Assembly: GCA_046328035.1 (NCBI GenBank) | Contig: JAXLXI010000001.1 | Coordinates: forward strand, 599,193-663,192 | Direction of reading: 5' to 3' | Origin: JBGASG01 sp046328035 | GTDB lineage: Bacteria; Cyanobacteriota; Vampirovibrionia; Obscuribacterales; Obscuribacteraceae | DNA: 64,000 nt | Shown here: in pieces, positions 1 through 8,606 of the stretch | Numbering within the stretch: the stretch's first letter is position 1 | Layout: each line of letters starts with the position of its first letter | Translations under genes and position numbers: made by a program | Notes under the pieces: generated by a model | Told to the model about the DNA's origin: nothing | Database searches by the model: none | Seen by the model: only the letters and a program-made list of their open reading frames with translations

Positions 1-1228
1 GCAGCTCGGACAGTCCGAATTCGCCCGAAGCGGCTTCGACTGATATGGCACCGGGCATCTTCACCGAGAGTTGGTCGAGCTTGGCTTGCGTGAGGTCTAA
101 ATCTATGTTCTGGTTGCCCTGGTGCCAACCGATGTTGACTGCATTGGCGTCGACGGCACCAGGGACGGTGAGCGATACCGAGGAAGCCTTGTTGTCTGCG
201 AGCGCAATATAGAAGTTGGCGTCGACTGCCGGCAGATTGCCGGTCAGTTTCTTCCCGGGCTGATCTATGTTGACCGAAACTTGCTGCGCATCTTCATGTC
301 CTGCCAGGGTTACGGCGGCATCCTTCCAGTTGCCCGGCGTCACCACCATTTGAAACTGCGTCGGAGTTAATTTTGAGGCACCCAGATCGATAGTGTCGCT
401 GGCGCTAGCTAATTTGCACGACGTGAGCGTTATGTGTGATGCCTTCGGATCGTCCAGTGTGAATGTCAGTTTTCCGTTGGCGGCCGCCACGTGTGTGGTC
501 AGCGTCGCACTGAGTTCCTTCGCGGTGACATCGTTGTCGCCGAACTTGGCGCGCAAGTCCTGGGCGCCGGCGAGGTTTATCGTGCAGTGACCCTGGTAAT
601 TGGTTTGGCTTGTGTACTTGATGTCTTTGAAGAGAAACTTCGAACCGGGCTTCAGCTTAAACATGACTCCGCCGATTTCAGCGGGTTGATCGGGGCGCAG
701 CGATATCTCCGCGTTGCTGACGTCGAGTTTGTGTACGATATTCGCGAGCGGATCGGAGGCGGGTTGCCCGGGGTGCGGCAGACTGTTGTTGATCAACGTG
801 ACGATGATGCCGACAAAGTCCAGCGATGCGGATGCGGAATGGGACTTGACCTCGATTTTGGTGGGCACCGGAAACCCGTCGAACGAGATGCTGTTGGACA
901 GTGTGAGAGTGCCGGTGCCGGCAGCGAGATCGGGTTCGGCGGAACCTTTGATGGGCATCGATGCTGCGAGCGTGAAGGTAGTGTTTTTGTCGACGGTGAT
1001 TTTGTGTTTGCCGACCTGATAGGTGCCTTTATTGAGTTCGCCGGAGGCATTGATGGTGACTGCGTCCGCGACTGACACCGCTTTCGATGCCAGCGGATTG
1101 CTGACTTTGACCTTGACCTCGGGAATGGGTACTGCTGGAGTCGGCGTCGAAGTCGGTGCACCACCGCCGGTGCAACCTTGCAAAAGCAGGATTGCCATCA
1201 GATACGCCGTTGCAGTTTCTCTTTTCAT
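1..1228 (-). CDS. Exported lipoprotein, 3' end cut by window edge
   Basis: The frame is open from the ATG at 1228 to the window's left edge, giving 409 visible codons and no stop, so the gene continues outside. The N-terminus is a lipoprotein signal: K/R at residues 2-3, a hydrophobic stretch, then the lipobox LLQGC with Cys19, followed by a Gly/Thr/Pro linker. The mature part is rich in short beta-type segments (alternating Thr, Val, Lys, Asp) with no catalytic motif I recognise; it reads like a repetitive AsmA/DUF-type beta-sheet protein but I cannot name the family. It is the downstream gene of a likely two-gene unit, 10 nt after the stop of the serine hydrolase. Confidence 0.75.
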   Translation of the reverse strand, partial: MKRETATAYLMAILLLQGCTGGGAPTSTPTPAVPIPEVKVKVSNPLASKAVSVADAVTINASGELNKGTYQVGKHKITVDKNTTFTLAASMPIKGSAEPDLAAGTGTLTLSNSISFDGFPVPTKIEVKSHSASASLDFVGIIVTLINNSLPHPGQPASDPLANIVHKLDVSNAEISLRPDQPAEIGGVMFKLKPGSKFLFKDIKYTSQTNYQGHCTINLAGAQDLRAKFGDNDVTAKELSATLTTHVAAANGKLTFTLDDPKASHITLTSCKLASASDTIDLGASKLTPTQFQMVVTPGNWKDAAVTLAGHEDAQQVSVNIDQPGKKLTGNLPAVDANFYIALADNKASSVSLTVPGAVDANAVNIGWHQGNQNIDLDLTQAKLDQLSVKMPGAISVEAASGEFGLSEL

Positions 1229-1238
1229 AAATTGAACC

Positions 1239-2516
1239 TTAACGCGGGGCGGAGCCGAAGTCGATGGGCTGGGTGTTCCAGTTGGTGACATTGGTGAGAG
1301 TGCCGCGGATCTGCTTGAGCACGGTATCCAGCGGGTTGTAGACGGCACCGGTTTCGTCCGCGCCGCCGTTGAACATGACGGCATAGTCGACTCCATTCGG
1401 CAGGTGTTCGATTTGCGTGTGCACGCCGGGCTTGCCACCATTCTTGGTGTAGAACACTCCGGCGGGAGAAACCTTAACCGCATCGAGCCCCAATCCGTAA
1501 TGCGACCCGTTCGGTCTATTCTCCATGGGCGGTGGCAGGGGCGCCAGCATCGCGTCGTAGGCTGCACCCGAAATAGGTGGCGGGCATCGCGTCCCATCCA
1601 ACGCAGTCATGAACATCACCATATCCACCGATGATGCCAGCCAATTGCCGAATCCTGGATTCAACGGAACCTGACTGACACCGGGAGCCAGCTGTCGCGG
1701 CGGCCGACCCTGATAGCGTGCGGCTTCGCCTGGTCCGTACTCGTTGTGTTCGTCCTGCATGTCGGCGATGCCGATGCGCGCCAGGACTTGTTTCATGAAC
1801 ACCCCATAGCGTTCGCCGGAGGCAACTTCGATGACATACTTGATGATGTTCCAGTCGCCATTGGCATATTTTGCGTCGGTGCCGGGGGTGTAATCGAGTG
1901 GTGTTGCAAGTAAAACTGTGATGGCTTGCGAAAATGGAATGCGTCCGCCTCCGCCCTGTTCCATCTGACGCAAGCGTTTGGTGGCGCGCGCGTAGCCGCC
2001 GTCATCGTTCCAGCCGGCGGAGTGGTGCAACAGTTGTCTGATGGTCACTTGATACATGCGCGGGTCTGGACGATTAGGCAGTTGCGGGCGACCAATCACG
2101 TCGTACAGAGGCGCATCTAAATTCAGTTTGCCGGCGTCGCACAAAGTCAAAATGCCGAGCGTCGAAACTGTTTTCGTCGTGCTCGCCAAATTGAATAAGG
2201 TCTGTGGTGTCACCCGCTCGCCGGTCTGCAAATTGGCGACGCCGAATCCTTTGGCGTAGACGAGCTTGCCGCCCTTTGCGACGGCGAGTGTGGCACCAGG
2301 GACGGCATACTGTTCCATCGCCTGTTGCATGATGCCGTCAAGTTGTTCGAGACGGGCCGCGGGCGCTTGCGGCGGTGCCTGGGGAAATTCTTCGTAGCCG
2401 CCATTTTCCGGAGGCGGGTAGCCCTGAATTTCTTCGGCGGGCTGGGCGCCGACTCCACAGGTTGAAATTGCCAGCACGCTAAGCAACAAACCAGGCAACG
2501 AGAATTTGGCGATCAT
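1239..2516 (-). CDS. Serine hydrolase, class C beta-lactamase / DD-peptidase fold
   Basis: A 425-residue exported protein with an N-terminal signal sequence (hydrophobic residues 6-24). It carries the catalytic SxxK motif of the penicillin-binding/beta-lactamase superfamily as S112-T-T-K115, and the second motif YxN as Y217-A-N219. A Gly/Lys-rich segment before a conserved His near residue 370 (GGKPGVHTQ) sits where the KTG/HxG motif belongs. These residues support an active serine enzyme of the Pfam Beta-lactamase family (esterase, D-aminopeptidase or carboxypeptidase); the substrate cannot be told from sequence. The Pro-rich segment after the signal (residues 34-53) is probably a linker. 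Its stop lies 10 nt before the next lipoprotein gene, suggesting co-transcription. Confidence 0.85.
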   Translation of the reverse strand: MIAKFSLPGLLLSVLAISTCGVGAQPAEEIQGYPPPENGGYEEFPQAPPQAPAARLEQLDGIMQQAMEQYAVPGATLAVAKGGKLVYAKGFGVANLQTGERVTPQTLFNLASTTKTVSTLGILTLCDAGKLNLDAPLYDVIGRPQLPNRPDPRMYQVTIRQLLHHSAGWNDDGGYARATKRLRQMEQGGGGRIPFSQAITVLLATPLDYTPGTDAKYANGDWNIIKYVIEVASGERYGVFMKQVLARIGIADMQDEHNEYGPGEAARYQGRPPRQLAPGVSQVPLNPGFGNWLASSVDMVMFMTALDGTRCPPPISGAAYDAMLAPLPPPMENRPNGSHYGLGLDAVKVSPAGVFYTKNGGKPGVHTQIEHLPNGVDYAVMFNGGADETGAVYNPLDTVLKQIRGTLTNVTNWNTQPIDFGSAPR

Positions 2517-2533
2517 GGCGCTATTTTCTCACA

Positions 2534-2572
2534 GGAAAAAGGAGCTGCCACCAATGTGGAGCAGCCCCTTCC
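2534..2572 (-). terminator. Rho-independent terminator
   Basis: Read on the minus strand, GGGGCTGC and GCAGCTCC form an 8-bp stem (one G-U pair) extended by AA/TT, and the 3' side runs into a TTTTT tract. It lies directly 3' of the 83-codon gene ending at 2598 and upstream of the serine hydrolase, so it separates the two units. Confidence 0.75.
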
Positions 2573-2597
2573 TCTTTATTGGCAACAGGAATTGTGC

Positions 2598-2849
2598 TTA
2601 CTTGCCTTCGGCGGCTTTGGCTTCGTTCTTCGCAGCGCGAGCGTTGGCCTCTTCTGCTTTCTTCGCTGCACGACCGGCTCTGCGCGGGTGTCCTTTTTCA
2701 ATCTGCTTGGTTTCTTTGGTGGTTTCGGCGGCGGCTTTCGCTTCGTTCTTGGCAGCACGCTCGGCAGCGTTTTTTGCCAGGACCGGTGAACTCATCGTCA
2801 GTCCGGACACAACACTTGCCAACGCGACCAAAGTCAGAATCGATTTCAT
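2598..2849 (-). CDS. Small exported Ala/Lys-rich protein
   Basis: An 83-residue protein. The ATG at 2849 is chosen because it is preceded by a GGGAG ribosome-binding site and begins a clean signal peptide (MKSILTLVAL..., cleavage likely after VLA at residue 25); longer upstream frames lack this. The mature part is very rich in Ala, Lys, Glu and Arg and contains a perfect internal duplication, RAAKNEAKAA at residues 31-40 and 71-80, so it is probably helical and strongly charged. I do not recognise the family. It is a monocistronic gene with its own terminator, divergent from the kinase unit at 3037. A perfect 8-bp inverted repeat lies in its upstream region. Confidence 0.65.
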   Translation of the reverse strand: MKSILTLVALASVVSGLTMSSPVLAKNAAERAAKNEAKAAAETTKETKQIEKGHPRRAGRAAKKAEEANARAAKNEAKAAEGK

Positions 2850-2892
2850 ACTCAATCTCCCGGAGTGTGTTGTCAGGCGCTCTCTGGCGCCG

Positions 2893-2918
2893 ACAATTGC
2901 TTTTGCCGCGGCAATTGT
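2893..2918. promoter_or_regulatory. Perfect inverted repeat in divergent intergenic region
   Basis: ACAATTGC at 2893-2900 and GCAATTGT at 2911-2918 form a perfect 8-bp dyad with a 10-bp spacer. It lies between the small exported gene (minus) and the kinase unit (plus), where an operator would be expected. No U-tract follows. Function is inference. Confidence 0.3.
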
Positions 2919-3036
2919 AGACGACAAAAGGCGACCAAGTTGTGATCGCGATTCGTTGCTCGATGATGCAAGACACTCGTGCGGAGGGGTTTGCCAGTAA
3001 CATAGTAGTGTCATTGCGGTCTGCGAGCAGAACATC

Positions 3037-3240
3037 ATGAGCGATAAAGACAGAATTCCAACCTTCTCTGAAGAACGATTGTCGGATGAAGAATCAGCCG
3101 AACTCGCAGACGCTCCTGCGAAAGGTGTGGGTGATCTGGCCAGGGAAGTCGGACCGTTGTTGGTGTACGGTGCCATCGTCGCATTACTGATCGTTGGTTC
3201 TGTGTTCTTGTTCTTTTTCTTCAAAGCCGCCAGTCACTGA
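3037..3240 (+). CDS. Small single-pass membrane protein upstream of kinase
   Basis: A 67-residue protein with an acidic hydrophilic N-terminus (residues 1-40, rich in Asp/Glu/Ala) and one strong C-terminal membrane segment, about residues 42-63, ending in a run of Phe. It would be an N-in, tail-anchored or single-pass inner membrane protein. It starts 15 nt before the kinase gene with no intervening terminator, so the two are probably one transcript and the small protein may be a partner or substrate of the kinase. I do not recognise the family. Confidence 0.6.
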   Translation: MSDKDRIPTFSEERLSDEESAELADAPAKGVGDLAREVGPLLVYGAIVALLIVGSVFLFFFFKAASH

Positions 3241-3255
3241 ACCGCGCACATATAG

Positions 3256-5196
3256 ATGGATTTCAAAGAAGACGAGCGCGAAAAACTCAAGTTCAAGGTG
3301 GGTGATGAGACCCAGGCGGCGCCTGTCGGTCGGACATCACAGTTTAAGCCTGGAATGAAGATCGCCGGCAAGTACACCTATCTCGGTGCGCTTGGCAGTG
3401 GTGGCATGAGCGCCGTGTACAAAGCCCACGACCCGCTGCTCGATCGCACCGTCGCCATCAAGATGTTGCACCATCATCTGACCGATAACGAATCGCTGTT
3501 CAAAAGATTGCGACAAGAAGGACGCGCGATCAGTCAACTCAACCACGCCAACATTGTGCGCGTCCACGAGTTTGGTATCACCGAAGACACGTCCGAACCC
3601 TATATCGTCATGGACTATGTCGAGGGTGAGAGCCTGCAACGCATCATCAATCGCGAAGGCGGAGTCAACAAGACGAAGGCGCTCGACATTTTCAAGCAAG
3701 TGACGCGCGCGCTGGTGCACGCACACGATCGCGGGGTGCTGCACCGCGACTTGAAGCCGAGCAATATTATGATCGGCAGAGACGATCAGGGACAGCCGCT
3801 GGTGACCCTGGTTGACCTTGGTATCGCTCGCATTGCCAGCGCCGACAGTGAGGCGGCGCGCCTGACTGCTACCGGCGAAATATTCGGTTCGCCGATGTTC
3901 ATGAGCCCCGAGCAGGCGCGTGGAGAGGAGGTAGATGTTCGCTCCGAACTCTATTCGCTTGGTTGTTTGATGTACGAAACTCTCACCGGCAAGCCGGCCG
4001 TTGAAGGCAGCAGTCCTCTGGAAGTGATCTTCAACCAAATCAATACCGAGCCTGAGGAGATGACAATCTCTCGCGCCGGCAACACCATACCGCCCGATCT
4101 AAAAAAGATCGTGACGAAGCTATTGAACAAAGACCCGGAGAAACGGTATCAGTCGGCGGGGGAAGTCTTGCGAGAGTTGGATGCCTGCGAGTTGCATAGC
4201 GGCGGCGCCGCCGACGTTTCTTCTCGACGTTCTCAAAACGAGGAGCGGGCACCGACAAGGAATCCTGCCAGAACTTCTCTACTATTGGCACTTTGCGTAA
4301 TGGTGATCGGTATCGCGGCGTATTGTGGCAGCGCGTTTGTTAGCCCGCTGCACCGTCCGCTGCCGCCGGTCAATACGTCGTCGTCGTCCGAGAAAACGTT
4401 GTCACAGCAGCACCCCGGATTGGCATCCGGTACACGTACGGAAGTTGACCTGAGTAATATTGGTATCACTGATGATGCGCTGAAGAGTATCGGGCAGACA
4501 TCAGATTTGCGCAAGGTGTGGCTGCGCGGCGACAACCAAATCACCGACAACGGAGTCGCTTACCTTGCCCCTGCCACCAGTCTCGCCATTCTTGATCTAG
4601 CTGATACGGCGGTTACCGATAAATGCGGTGCCACCATTTCGAAGTTCAAAAATCTCACTGATCTGGGAATGGACAACACGCACGTGACTGATGCGTTTAT
4701 CGAGTCGGTTCCAGATAGCGTGGTCTGGATCAGCTTGAATGGGACCGCCGTCACAAATGCCGGTGTGGAGCGATTGATTCGCCTCCCAAATCTGGAAGGA
4801 GTATTTTTGAGTGGTGACAAAGTAGACGACGCCACCACGGCGGCGCTGGCTAAAATTCCGCGTCTGCACAAAGTCTATTTGAGCAGCCGCAAGCTGACTG
4901 ATCGCAGTGCGGAAAGTCTCTGCTTGGCGAACGATTTGACCGAACTCAGCATACATGGCGCTGCACTGACCGATGCTGGAGTGATCAAACTGGCGCGAAA
5001 ACACAAAGGGCTCACTAAGCTGACTTTGACCGGCAATGCAAAAGTCACCAATGCCTCGTTAGATGCGATCAGCAAACTGACTTCGCTTGAAGAACTCGAC
5101 ATGGATGGGACAGGTATCACAGCTCCAGGGATGGAGCGAATATTGTCGAAACTGCCGGCACTCAAAATTGTCCAGTTCGATACGAAGAAGCGCTAG
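3256..5196 (+). CDS. Ser/Thr protein kinase with C-terminal leucine-rich repeats
   Basis: A 646-residue PknB-type kinase. The kinase domain spans about residues 38-310: glycine loop at 46-50, ATP-anchoring Lys69 in VAIKM, catalytic HRDLKPSN (Asp165), metal-binding motif at 187-189, and MSPEQ in place of APE. The metal motif reads DLG rather than DFG. A low-complexity linker leads to one membrane segment (about 340-358), then a segment from about residue 390 with eight or nine leucine-rich repeats of the kind 'T/N-D-x-G/S-L-x-x-L-x-x-L'. This predicts a membrane kinase whose LRR part lies outside the cytoplasm and may sense a ligand. It follows the small membrane protein by 15 nt and is convergent with the DUF1254 gene, stops only 2 nt apart. 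Confidence 0.92.
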   Translation: MDFKEDEREKLKFKVGDETQAAPVGRTSQFKPGMKIAGKYTYLGALGSGGMSAVYKAHDPLLDRTVAIKMLHHHLTDNESLFKRLRQEGRAISQLNHANIVRVHEFGITEDTSEPYIVMDYVEGESLQRIINREGGVNKTKALDIFKQVTRALVHAHDRGVLHRDLKPSNIMIGRDDQGQPLVTLVDLGIARIASADSEAARLTATGEIFGSPMFMSPEQARGEEVDVRSELYSLGCLMYETLTGKPAVEGSSPLEVIFNQINTEPEEMTISRAGNTIPPDLKKIVTKLLNKDPEKRYQSAGEVLRELDACELHSGGAADVSSRRSQNEERAPTRNPARTSLLLALCVMVIGIAAYCGSAFVSPLHRPLPPVNTSSSSEKTLSQQHPGLASGTRTEVDLSNIGITDDALKSIGQTSDLRKVWLRGDNQITDNGVAYLAPATSLAILDLADTAVTDKCGATISKFKNLTDLGMDNTHVTDAFIESVPDSVVWISLNGTAVTNAGVERLIRLPNLEGVFLSGDKVDDATTAALAKIPRLHKVYLSSRKLTDRSAESLCLANDLTELSIHGAALTDAGVIKLARKHKGLTKLTLTGNAKVTNASLDAISKLTSLEELDMDGTGITAPGMERILSKLPALKIVQFDTKKR

Positions 5197-5198
5197 GG

Positions 5199-6557
5199 CT
5201 AGTTCACCTTCTTAACCGCTGGTGGCACCCAGTCGCCATTGAGCGCGCCGGGTTTGGGCGCGTACAGGCGCATTGTCACACCGAGTATGCCGCTGGCTGG
5301 CGACGGAAGCCAGTTTGACTCTTTGTCGGCGCCAGGGTTCGCATGTTGGAAGTAGATATCCAGTGAGCCGTCAGCGTTAGTCTTCAACGGCATCCATGAG
5401 CTGATTGCGAATCGATCCAGTTCGTTGGCGACCTGGAAGCCAGCGGCATCATACATGGTGATCGACCAGAATGCATTGACTGGTGGTATCTGATTCTTTT
5501 CGAAGTGCAGGACATAGTTTTGATCGCCTTGCAGAGGCTTGCCATCGCTGTCCGCGTAGTTCAACGGATAGATCGCGTCCTCTGGCTGGTTCGCTCCCAA
5601 CCCGACCATGGCGACAATCGCGCGCTTCATGTAGAAGTTGCCGTACACGCCCATCGTGTCGGTGTTCATTTGCCAACCGTTGACTGGCGTTCCCAGTGTT
5701 TTCAGTTTGCCCAGCATTGTCTTCAGTGCGTCAGCCGCGGCTTTGTCCAATGCCTTGGATATGGTGGCATCAAGCTTGGCGGCGTCGAATTTCGTGCCGA
5801 CAGATAGTCCGATGCGCTTCATGCGAGCGAGAATCGACCAGTCGCTGATGTGTGGGGCATGCAGTTCGAGCAACTCGGACGCCAATGCAAAATAGGAGGC
5901 AGCCGACATTTTGTTGACCTGATCCAGTGGTGGTGTCACCATGTCGATCGATGGATCGATGTGCGCCTTCGGGGGCGTCGGTGTCTTGCCCCACTGCGAT
6001 AGTGGCGTGATTTGGAATCCGTCTTGCAGCGCGTTCACCTTTTTGTAGTCGTCGGGACCGTCTGTTTTGGTTCTGCCGATGATCCAGACATACGGTGTCG
6101 GCGCGTCGATGACTTCGATGTTTGGTGGGCAGGTACCGGACCAACCTGGTGGCACCACGAGGAAACTTTGAGCAGCGGTCCCGGTTGTTCTCCAGCCAGG
6201 TGCAGCAAAAACGTCAGTCCACATATCAAGCATCGGCAACAAGTAATAACGACCGGCGGTGTCCGGCGCCGAGACGACCATCGGTTCTTCGGTGAGATCC
6301 AGCCACCCCGACGAGTAGAGCGTGTCGAAGTTGGGACGCACCACCGCTTTGAAATTTGCGTCAGGGTAGGTGCGTATGTGGGAGAAACTGTTGACGGGAC
6401 AGTGCCCCGGCTTAACTCCGGCTTCGAGGTTGGTGGTCTGCCGACGGGTGATTTCCATGCTCAACAGCGGATAGAAGTAGAAGTACGCCTCGACGCCTAT
6501 TTCGTAGGCTTCTTGTTCGGTGAGTTGGGTCGGGGCTACGGAAGTCGACAGCGGCAT
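5199..6557 (-). CDS. DUF1254/DUF1214 domain protein
   Basis: A 452-residue protein. I place the start at the ATG at 6557 because a GAGGAT ribosome-binding site precedes it; an in-frame ATG 45 nt further upstream lacks one. The N-terminal half matches the DUF1254 pattern (EAYEIGVEAYFYFYPLL near residue 17, later VRPNFDTLYSSGWLDL) and the C-terminal half matches DUF1214 (NQIPPVNAFWSITMYD, then a predicted jelly-roll with P-G-Q/K near the end). Family members are of uncertain biochemical role; no catalytic triad is evident. No signal peptide is obvious, so it may be cytoplasmic. The gene is alone on the minus strand and converges with the LRR kinase. Confidence 0.88.
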   Translation of the reverse strand: MPLSTSVAPTQLTEQEAYEIGVEAYFYFYPLLSMEITRRQTTNLEAGVKPGHCPVNSFSHIRTYPDANFKAVVRPNFDTLYSSGWLDLTEEPMVVSAPDTAGRYYLLPMLDMWTDVFAAPGWRTTGTAAQSFLVVPPGWSGTCPPNIEVIDAPTPYVWIIGRTKTDGPDDYKKVNALQDGFQITPLSQWGKTPTPPKAHIDPSIDMVTPPLDQVNKMSAASYFALASELLELHAPHISDWSILARMKRIGLSVGTKFDAAKLDATISKALDKAAADALKTMLGKLKTLGTPVNGWQMNTDTMGVYGNFYMKRAIVAMVGLGANQPEDAIYPLNYADSDGKPLQGDQNYVLHFEKNQIPPVNAFWSITMYDAAGFQVANELDRFAISSWMPLKTNADGSLDIYFQHANPGADKESNWLPSPASGILGVTMRLYAPKPGALNGDWVPPAVKKVN

Positions 6558-6673
6558 ACAAATATCCTCAGACCATAAAAGAGACAGCAATGAATGCCGC
6601 AAACAGTATCAGGTCTGATATCGCGTGCATACTCCAGTCCGCATTAAAATTCAAGTTGTCAGGCGTAAAGAAA

Positions 6674-6710
6674 GCCCCGCGTAGATACCAAATGCGTATC
6701 GACGCGGGGC
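6674..6710 (-). terminator. Rho-independent terminator
   Basis: GCCCCGCGT and ACGCGGGGC form a 9-bp GC-rich stem, extended inside by GATAC/GTATC. On the minus strand it is followed by CTTTCTTTAC. It lies 3' of the gene ending at 6731. Confidence 0.8.
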
Positions 6711-6730
6711 CGCAACGTTAGCCTTGCTTT

Positions 6731-7774
6731 TTACGGATTAGGTTTCTGCTTGCCGCCAGGAAACGAGCTATCGATGTATGGCGATGCACTGGGACTCCAG
6801 GATCCGAAAGGAGACGACGGTTCGAAGGGAATCCGCCAGGGGGCGTTGGGATAAATGGTGCGACCGTTGGGAAGAACCACGCTGTTTAGTTTTCCATTTG
6901 CATCGTAGAAGAGGGTTCGCATGTCTGGTGCCCACTCTATTTCGCCTTTGGATCCGTCGATCTTGAAACGGATGCCACCCTCTTCGGTGATGCGCACGTC
7001 GCTGTAGGTACCGTCCACCTCAGCGCGTGTGAATTTGCCGTCTTTCCCGCGAACAAAAGTGGCCCCGCGAATTTCAGCTGTGGCAAGCTCACCTTTTTCA
7101 TTGTAGGTCGCATCGAGGACTGTCTTGCGCGTCTTAGCGTCAACGACCTTGCGGATGTTACCGTTCACATCTCGGAAAATTGTCTCCTTCGAGTCCTGAT
7201 AGATGTCGTTGAGAGCTCGCTGAGCACGAACTTTTTGTTCGAGCGACACCGGCTTGTCTAGCGCTTCATACAATGCCGGGGTCGCTTTGTCTCCCATTCT
7301 CGCTAATTGGCGTTGGGCTGCTTCTCTCTCAGCGAAACTCTCGCTGTCGAGTTGCGCTACCAGCCGTTGTGCCGCTGCATGTCCGTATTTCAGTAATTCT
7401 TGCTGTGCCTGTTTGACGGACTGAGGATCGTCGGACGTCAACTGCTTGATCAAGCCATCTATTTTTTCCTGCACCGCCTGTGGTTGCTTGTCGTATCCGA
7501 CCAGGGGTTCAGGTTTCTTCTCTGCGCCAGCTCCAGACCCGGCACCTTTGAGTTCCTGTAGAAAGTCAGGATCAAACTTAGGCAGGTCATACGGAAGTCG
7601 TGGCTCGGCCATCTCCGCCATCATTTGCTCTTGCATTGCCTGCCTGAGTTGCTTCCAACTCGAATTAATGAATGGTGAAAGCGGATCGACTTCTGGGGTG
7701 GTGGCACCGGAAGGTTCCGGCGCTTCCACGACGCGCGGCATCGGCGCGCTTTCCAGGCGCGTTGGGTCTGTCAT
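6731..7774 (-). CDS. Protein with HEAT-like helices and YD-like C-terminal repeats
   Basis: A 347-residue protein of unknown function. Residues 1-85 are Pro-rich and probably disordered. Residues 95-195 form helical pairs resembling HEAT repeats (QSVKQAQQELLKYG, then SFAEREAAQRQLARMG). Residues 200-300 carry 'D-x-N-G-x-x-x-x-V' strands of the YD/RHS-like type (FRDVNGNIRKV, TYNEKGELATAEI, YDANGKLNSVVLPNG). No catalytic motif is visible. A ribosome-binding AGAGG and a good sigma-70-like promoter precede the ATG, and a strong terminator follows the stop, so this is a single-gene unit. The same YD-like layout occurs in the calpain-like protein at 42779, which suggests a lineage-specific module. 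Confidence 0.7.
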   Translation of the reverse strand: MTDPTRLESAPMPRVVEAPEPSGATTPEVDPLSPFINSSWKQLRQAMQEQMMAEMAEPRLPYDLPKFDPDFLQELKGAGSGAGAEKKPEPLVGYDKQPQAVQEKIDGLIKQLTSDDPQSVKQAQQELLKYGHAAAQRLVAQLDSESFAEREAAQRQLARMGDKATPALYEALDKPVSLEQKVRAQRALNDIYQDSKETIFRDVNGNIRKVVDAKTRKTVLDATYNEKGELATAEIRGATFVRGKDGKFTRAEVDGTYSDVRITEEGGIRFKIDGSKGEIEWAPDMRTLFYDANGKLNSVVLPNGRTIYPNAPWRIPFEPSSPFGSWSPSASPYIDSSFPGGKQKPNP

Positions 7775-7831
7775 ATCGAAAACCTCTGGGGGTGAGTAAT
7801 TATGCGTATGAAGGGGTCGTTTCTTGACAGC

Positions 7832-7860
7832 ATAATAGTCACCGCCACACGGTGTCTCAA
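7832..7860 (-). promoter_or_regulatory. Sigma-70-type promoter
   Basis: On the minus strand TTGAGA (7855-7860) and TATTAT (7832-7837) are separated by exactly 17 bp. It lies about 60 bp upstream of the gene starting at 7774. Confidence 0.6.
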
Positions 7861-7879
7861 TATGGCGAGACGTACAGCG

Positions 7880-7908
7880 GACTGTGGAATTCTACAGTCT
7901 CAAGACTG
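7880..7908 (-). other. Two overlapping, mutually exclusive hairpins
   Basis: GACTGT (7880-7885) pairs with ACAGTC (7894-7899), while CAGTCT (7895-7900) also pairs with AGACTG (7903-7908). Both lie just 3' of the lipoprotein gene ending at 7912. No U-tract follows, so a termination role is uncertain. Confidence 0.35.
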
Positions 7909-7911
7909 CGG

Positions 7912-8511
7912 TTATTTCTTGGCGCGGGCGAAGGTCAGCAGGTGCTCGTTGGTGAAGACCTTCTGACCGGTTTCCGACTCCAAAAACTCGAGCAGCTGCG
8001 GTGATTCGTCAGTAATCTCGGCGTTGACTCCCCAGGTCGTCTCCCAGGCTTTCCCGTGCAACTTAGCGGACTGGATGGCGGCAGCCAATTCCGGATAATT
8101 CATCGAACGCACCGTCAGCGAATCAGGCGCGATTTCGTATTCAAAGATCATGTATTGGATTGGTGGTTTGGCGTCCGGTTTGTCCGCGGGCGGCGGCGCT
8201 TGATACATCATGTTGACGTAGTTGTGGTGCGGTCCGCGCGAGAGAAACACCTTCATCGACTCAATTCGCGCCTTGCCGTCCTGGGTGTATTCGGACTGCT
8301 CAACATTGTATAGCCCGTCTTTGTCTTCGGAGATTGTGAGACGCATAGGGAACTTAGCGTTGTTCGTGTCGTTGGTGCATGTCCAGATGCCGATCGCATT
8401 GGGTTCCGCATGCCGAGCCGTGGTGACCGGATTATTTGCCACCAGGCACCCAGTCAGGTTGATGGACATCAGAAGAACGACTGCTGCGCGCCAGGTGCTT
8501 TTAGTATGCAT
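7912..8511 (-). CDS. Exported lipoprotein of unknown function
   Basis: A 199-residue lipoprotein. I use the ATG at 8511, which gives MHTKSTWRAA plus a hydrophobic stretch ending in the lipobox LTGC (Cys22); the longer frame to 8619 would run into the next, divergent gene and puts an implausible basic tail before the signal. No strong Shine-Dalgarno sequence is seen. The mature protein has a small-lipocalin-like feel (IGIWTCTND near the start, beta-strand alternation throughout) with a charged C-terminus, but no family could be named. Divergent from the lipase maturation factor gene; the 95 bp between them holds a TATAAT at 8541-8546 reading towards that gene, without a good -35. Confidence 0.7.
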   Translation of the reverse strand: MHTKSTWRAAVVLLMSINLTGCLVANNPVTTARHAEPNAIGIWTCTNDTNNAKFPMRLTISEDKDGLYNVEQSEYTQDGKARIESMKVFLSRGPHHNYVNMMYQAPPPADKPDAKPPIQYMIFEYEIAPDSLTVRSMNYPELAAAIQSAKLHGKAWETTWGVNAEITDESPQLLEFLESETGQKVFTNEHLLTFARAKK

Positions 8512-8606
8512 GTCAAGTCTGCCGGTTGGGGTGCCGGAAGTATAATAGCGAATTCTCCTCTTGGTGAATGATGAGCTCGCTAGACAGGCTATCCAGCTAG
8601 GTTGCG

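Noticed and set aside
491..1075. Long plus-strand frame
   Set aside because: It lies opposite the lipoprotein gene, whose frame has a signal peptide and lipobox; this frame has skewed composition (Cys/Arg/Gly-rich) and no start signals.
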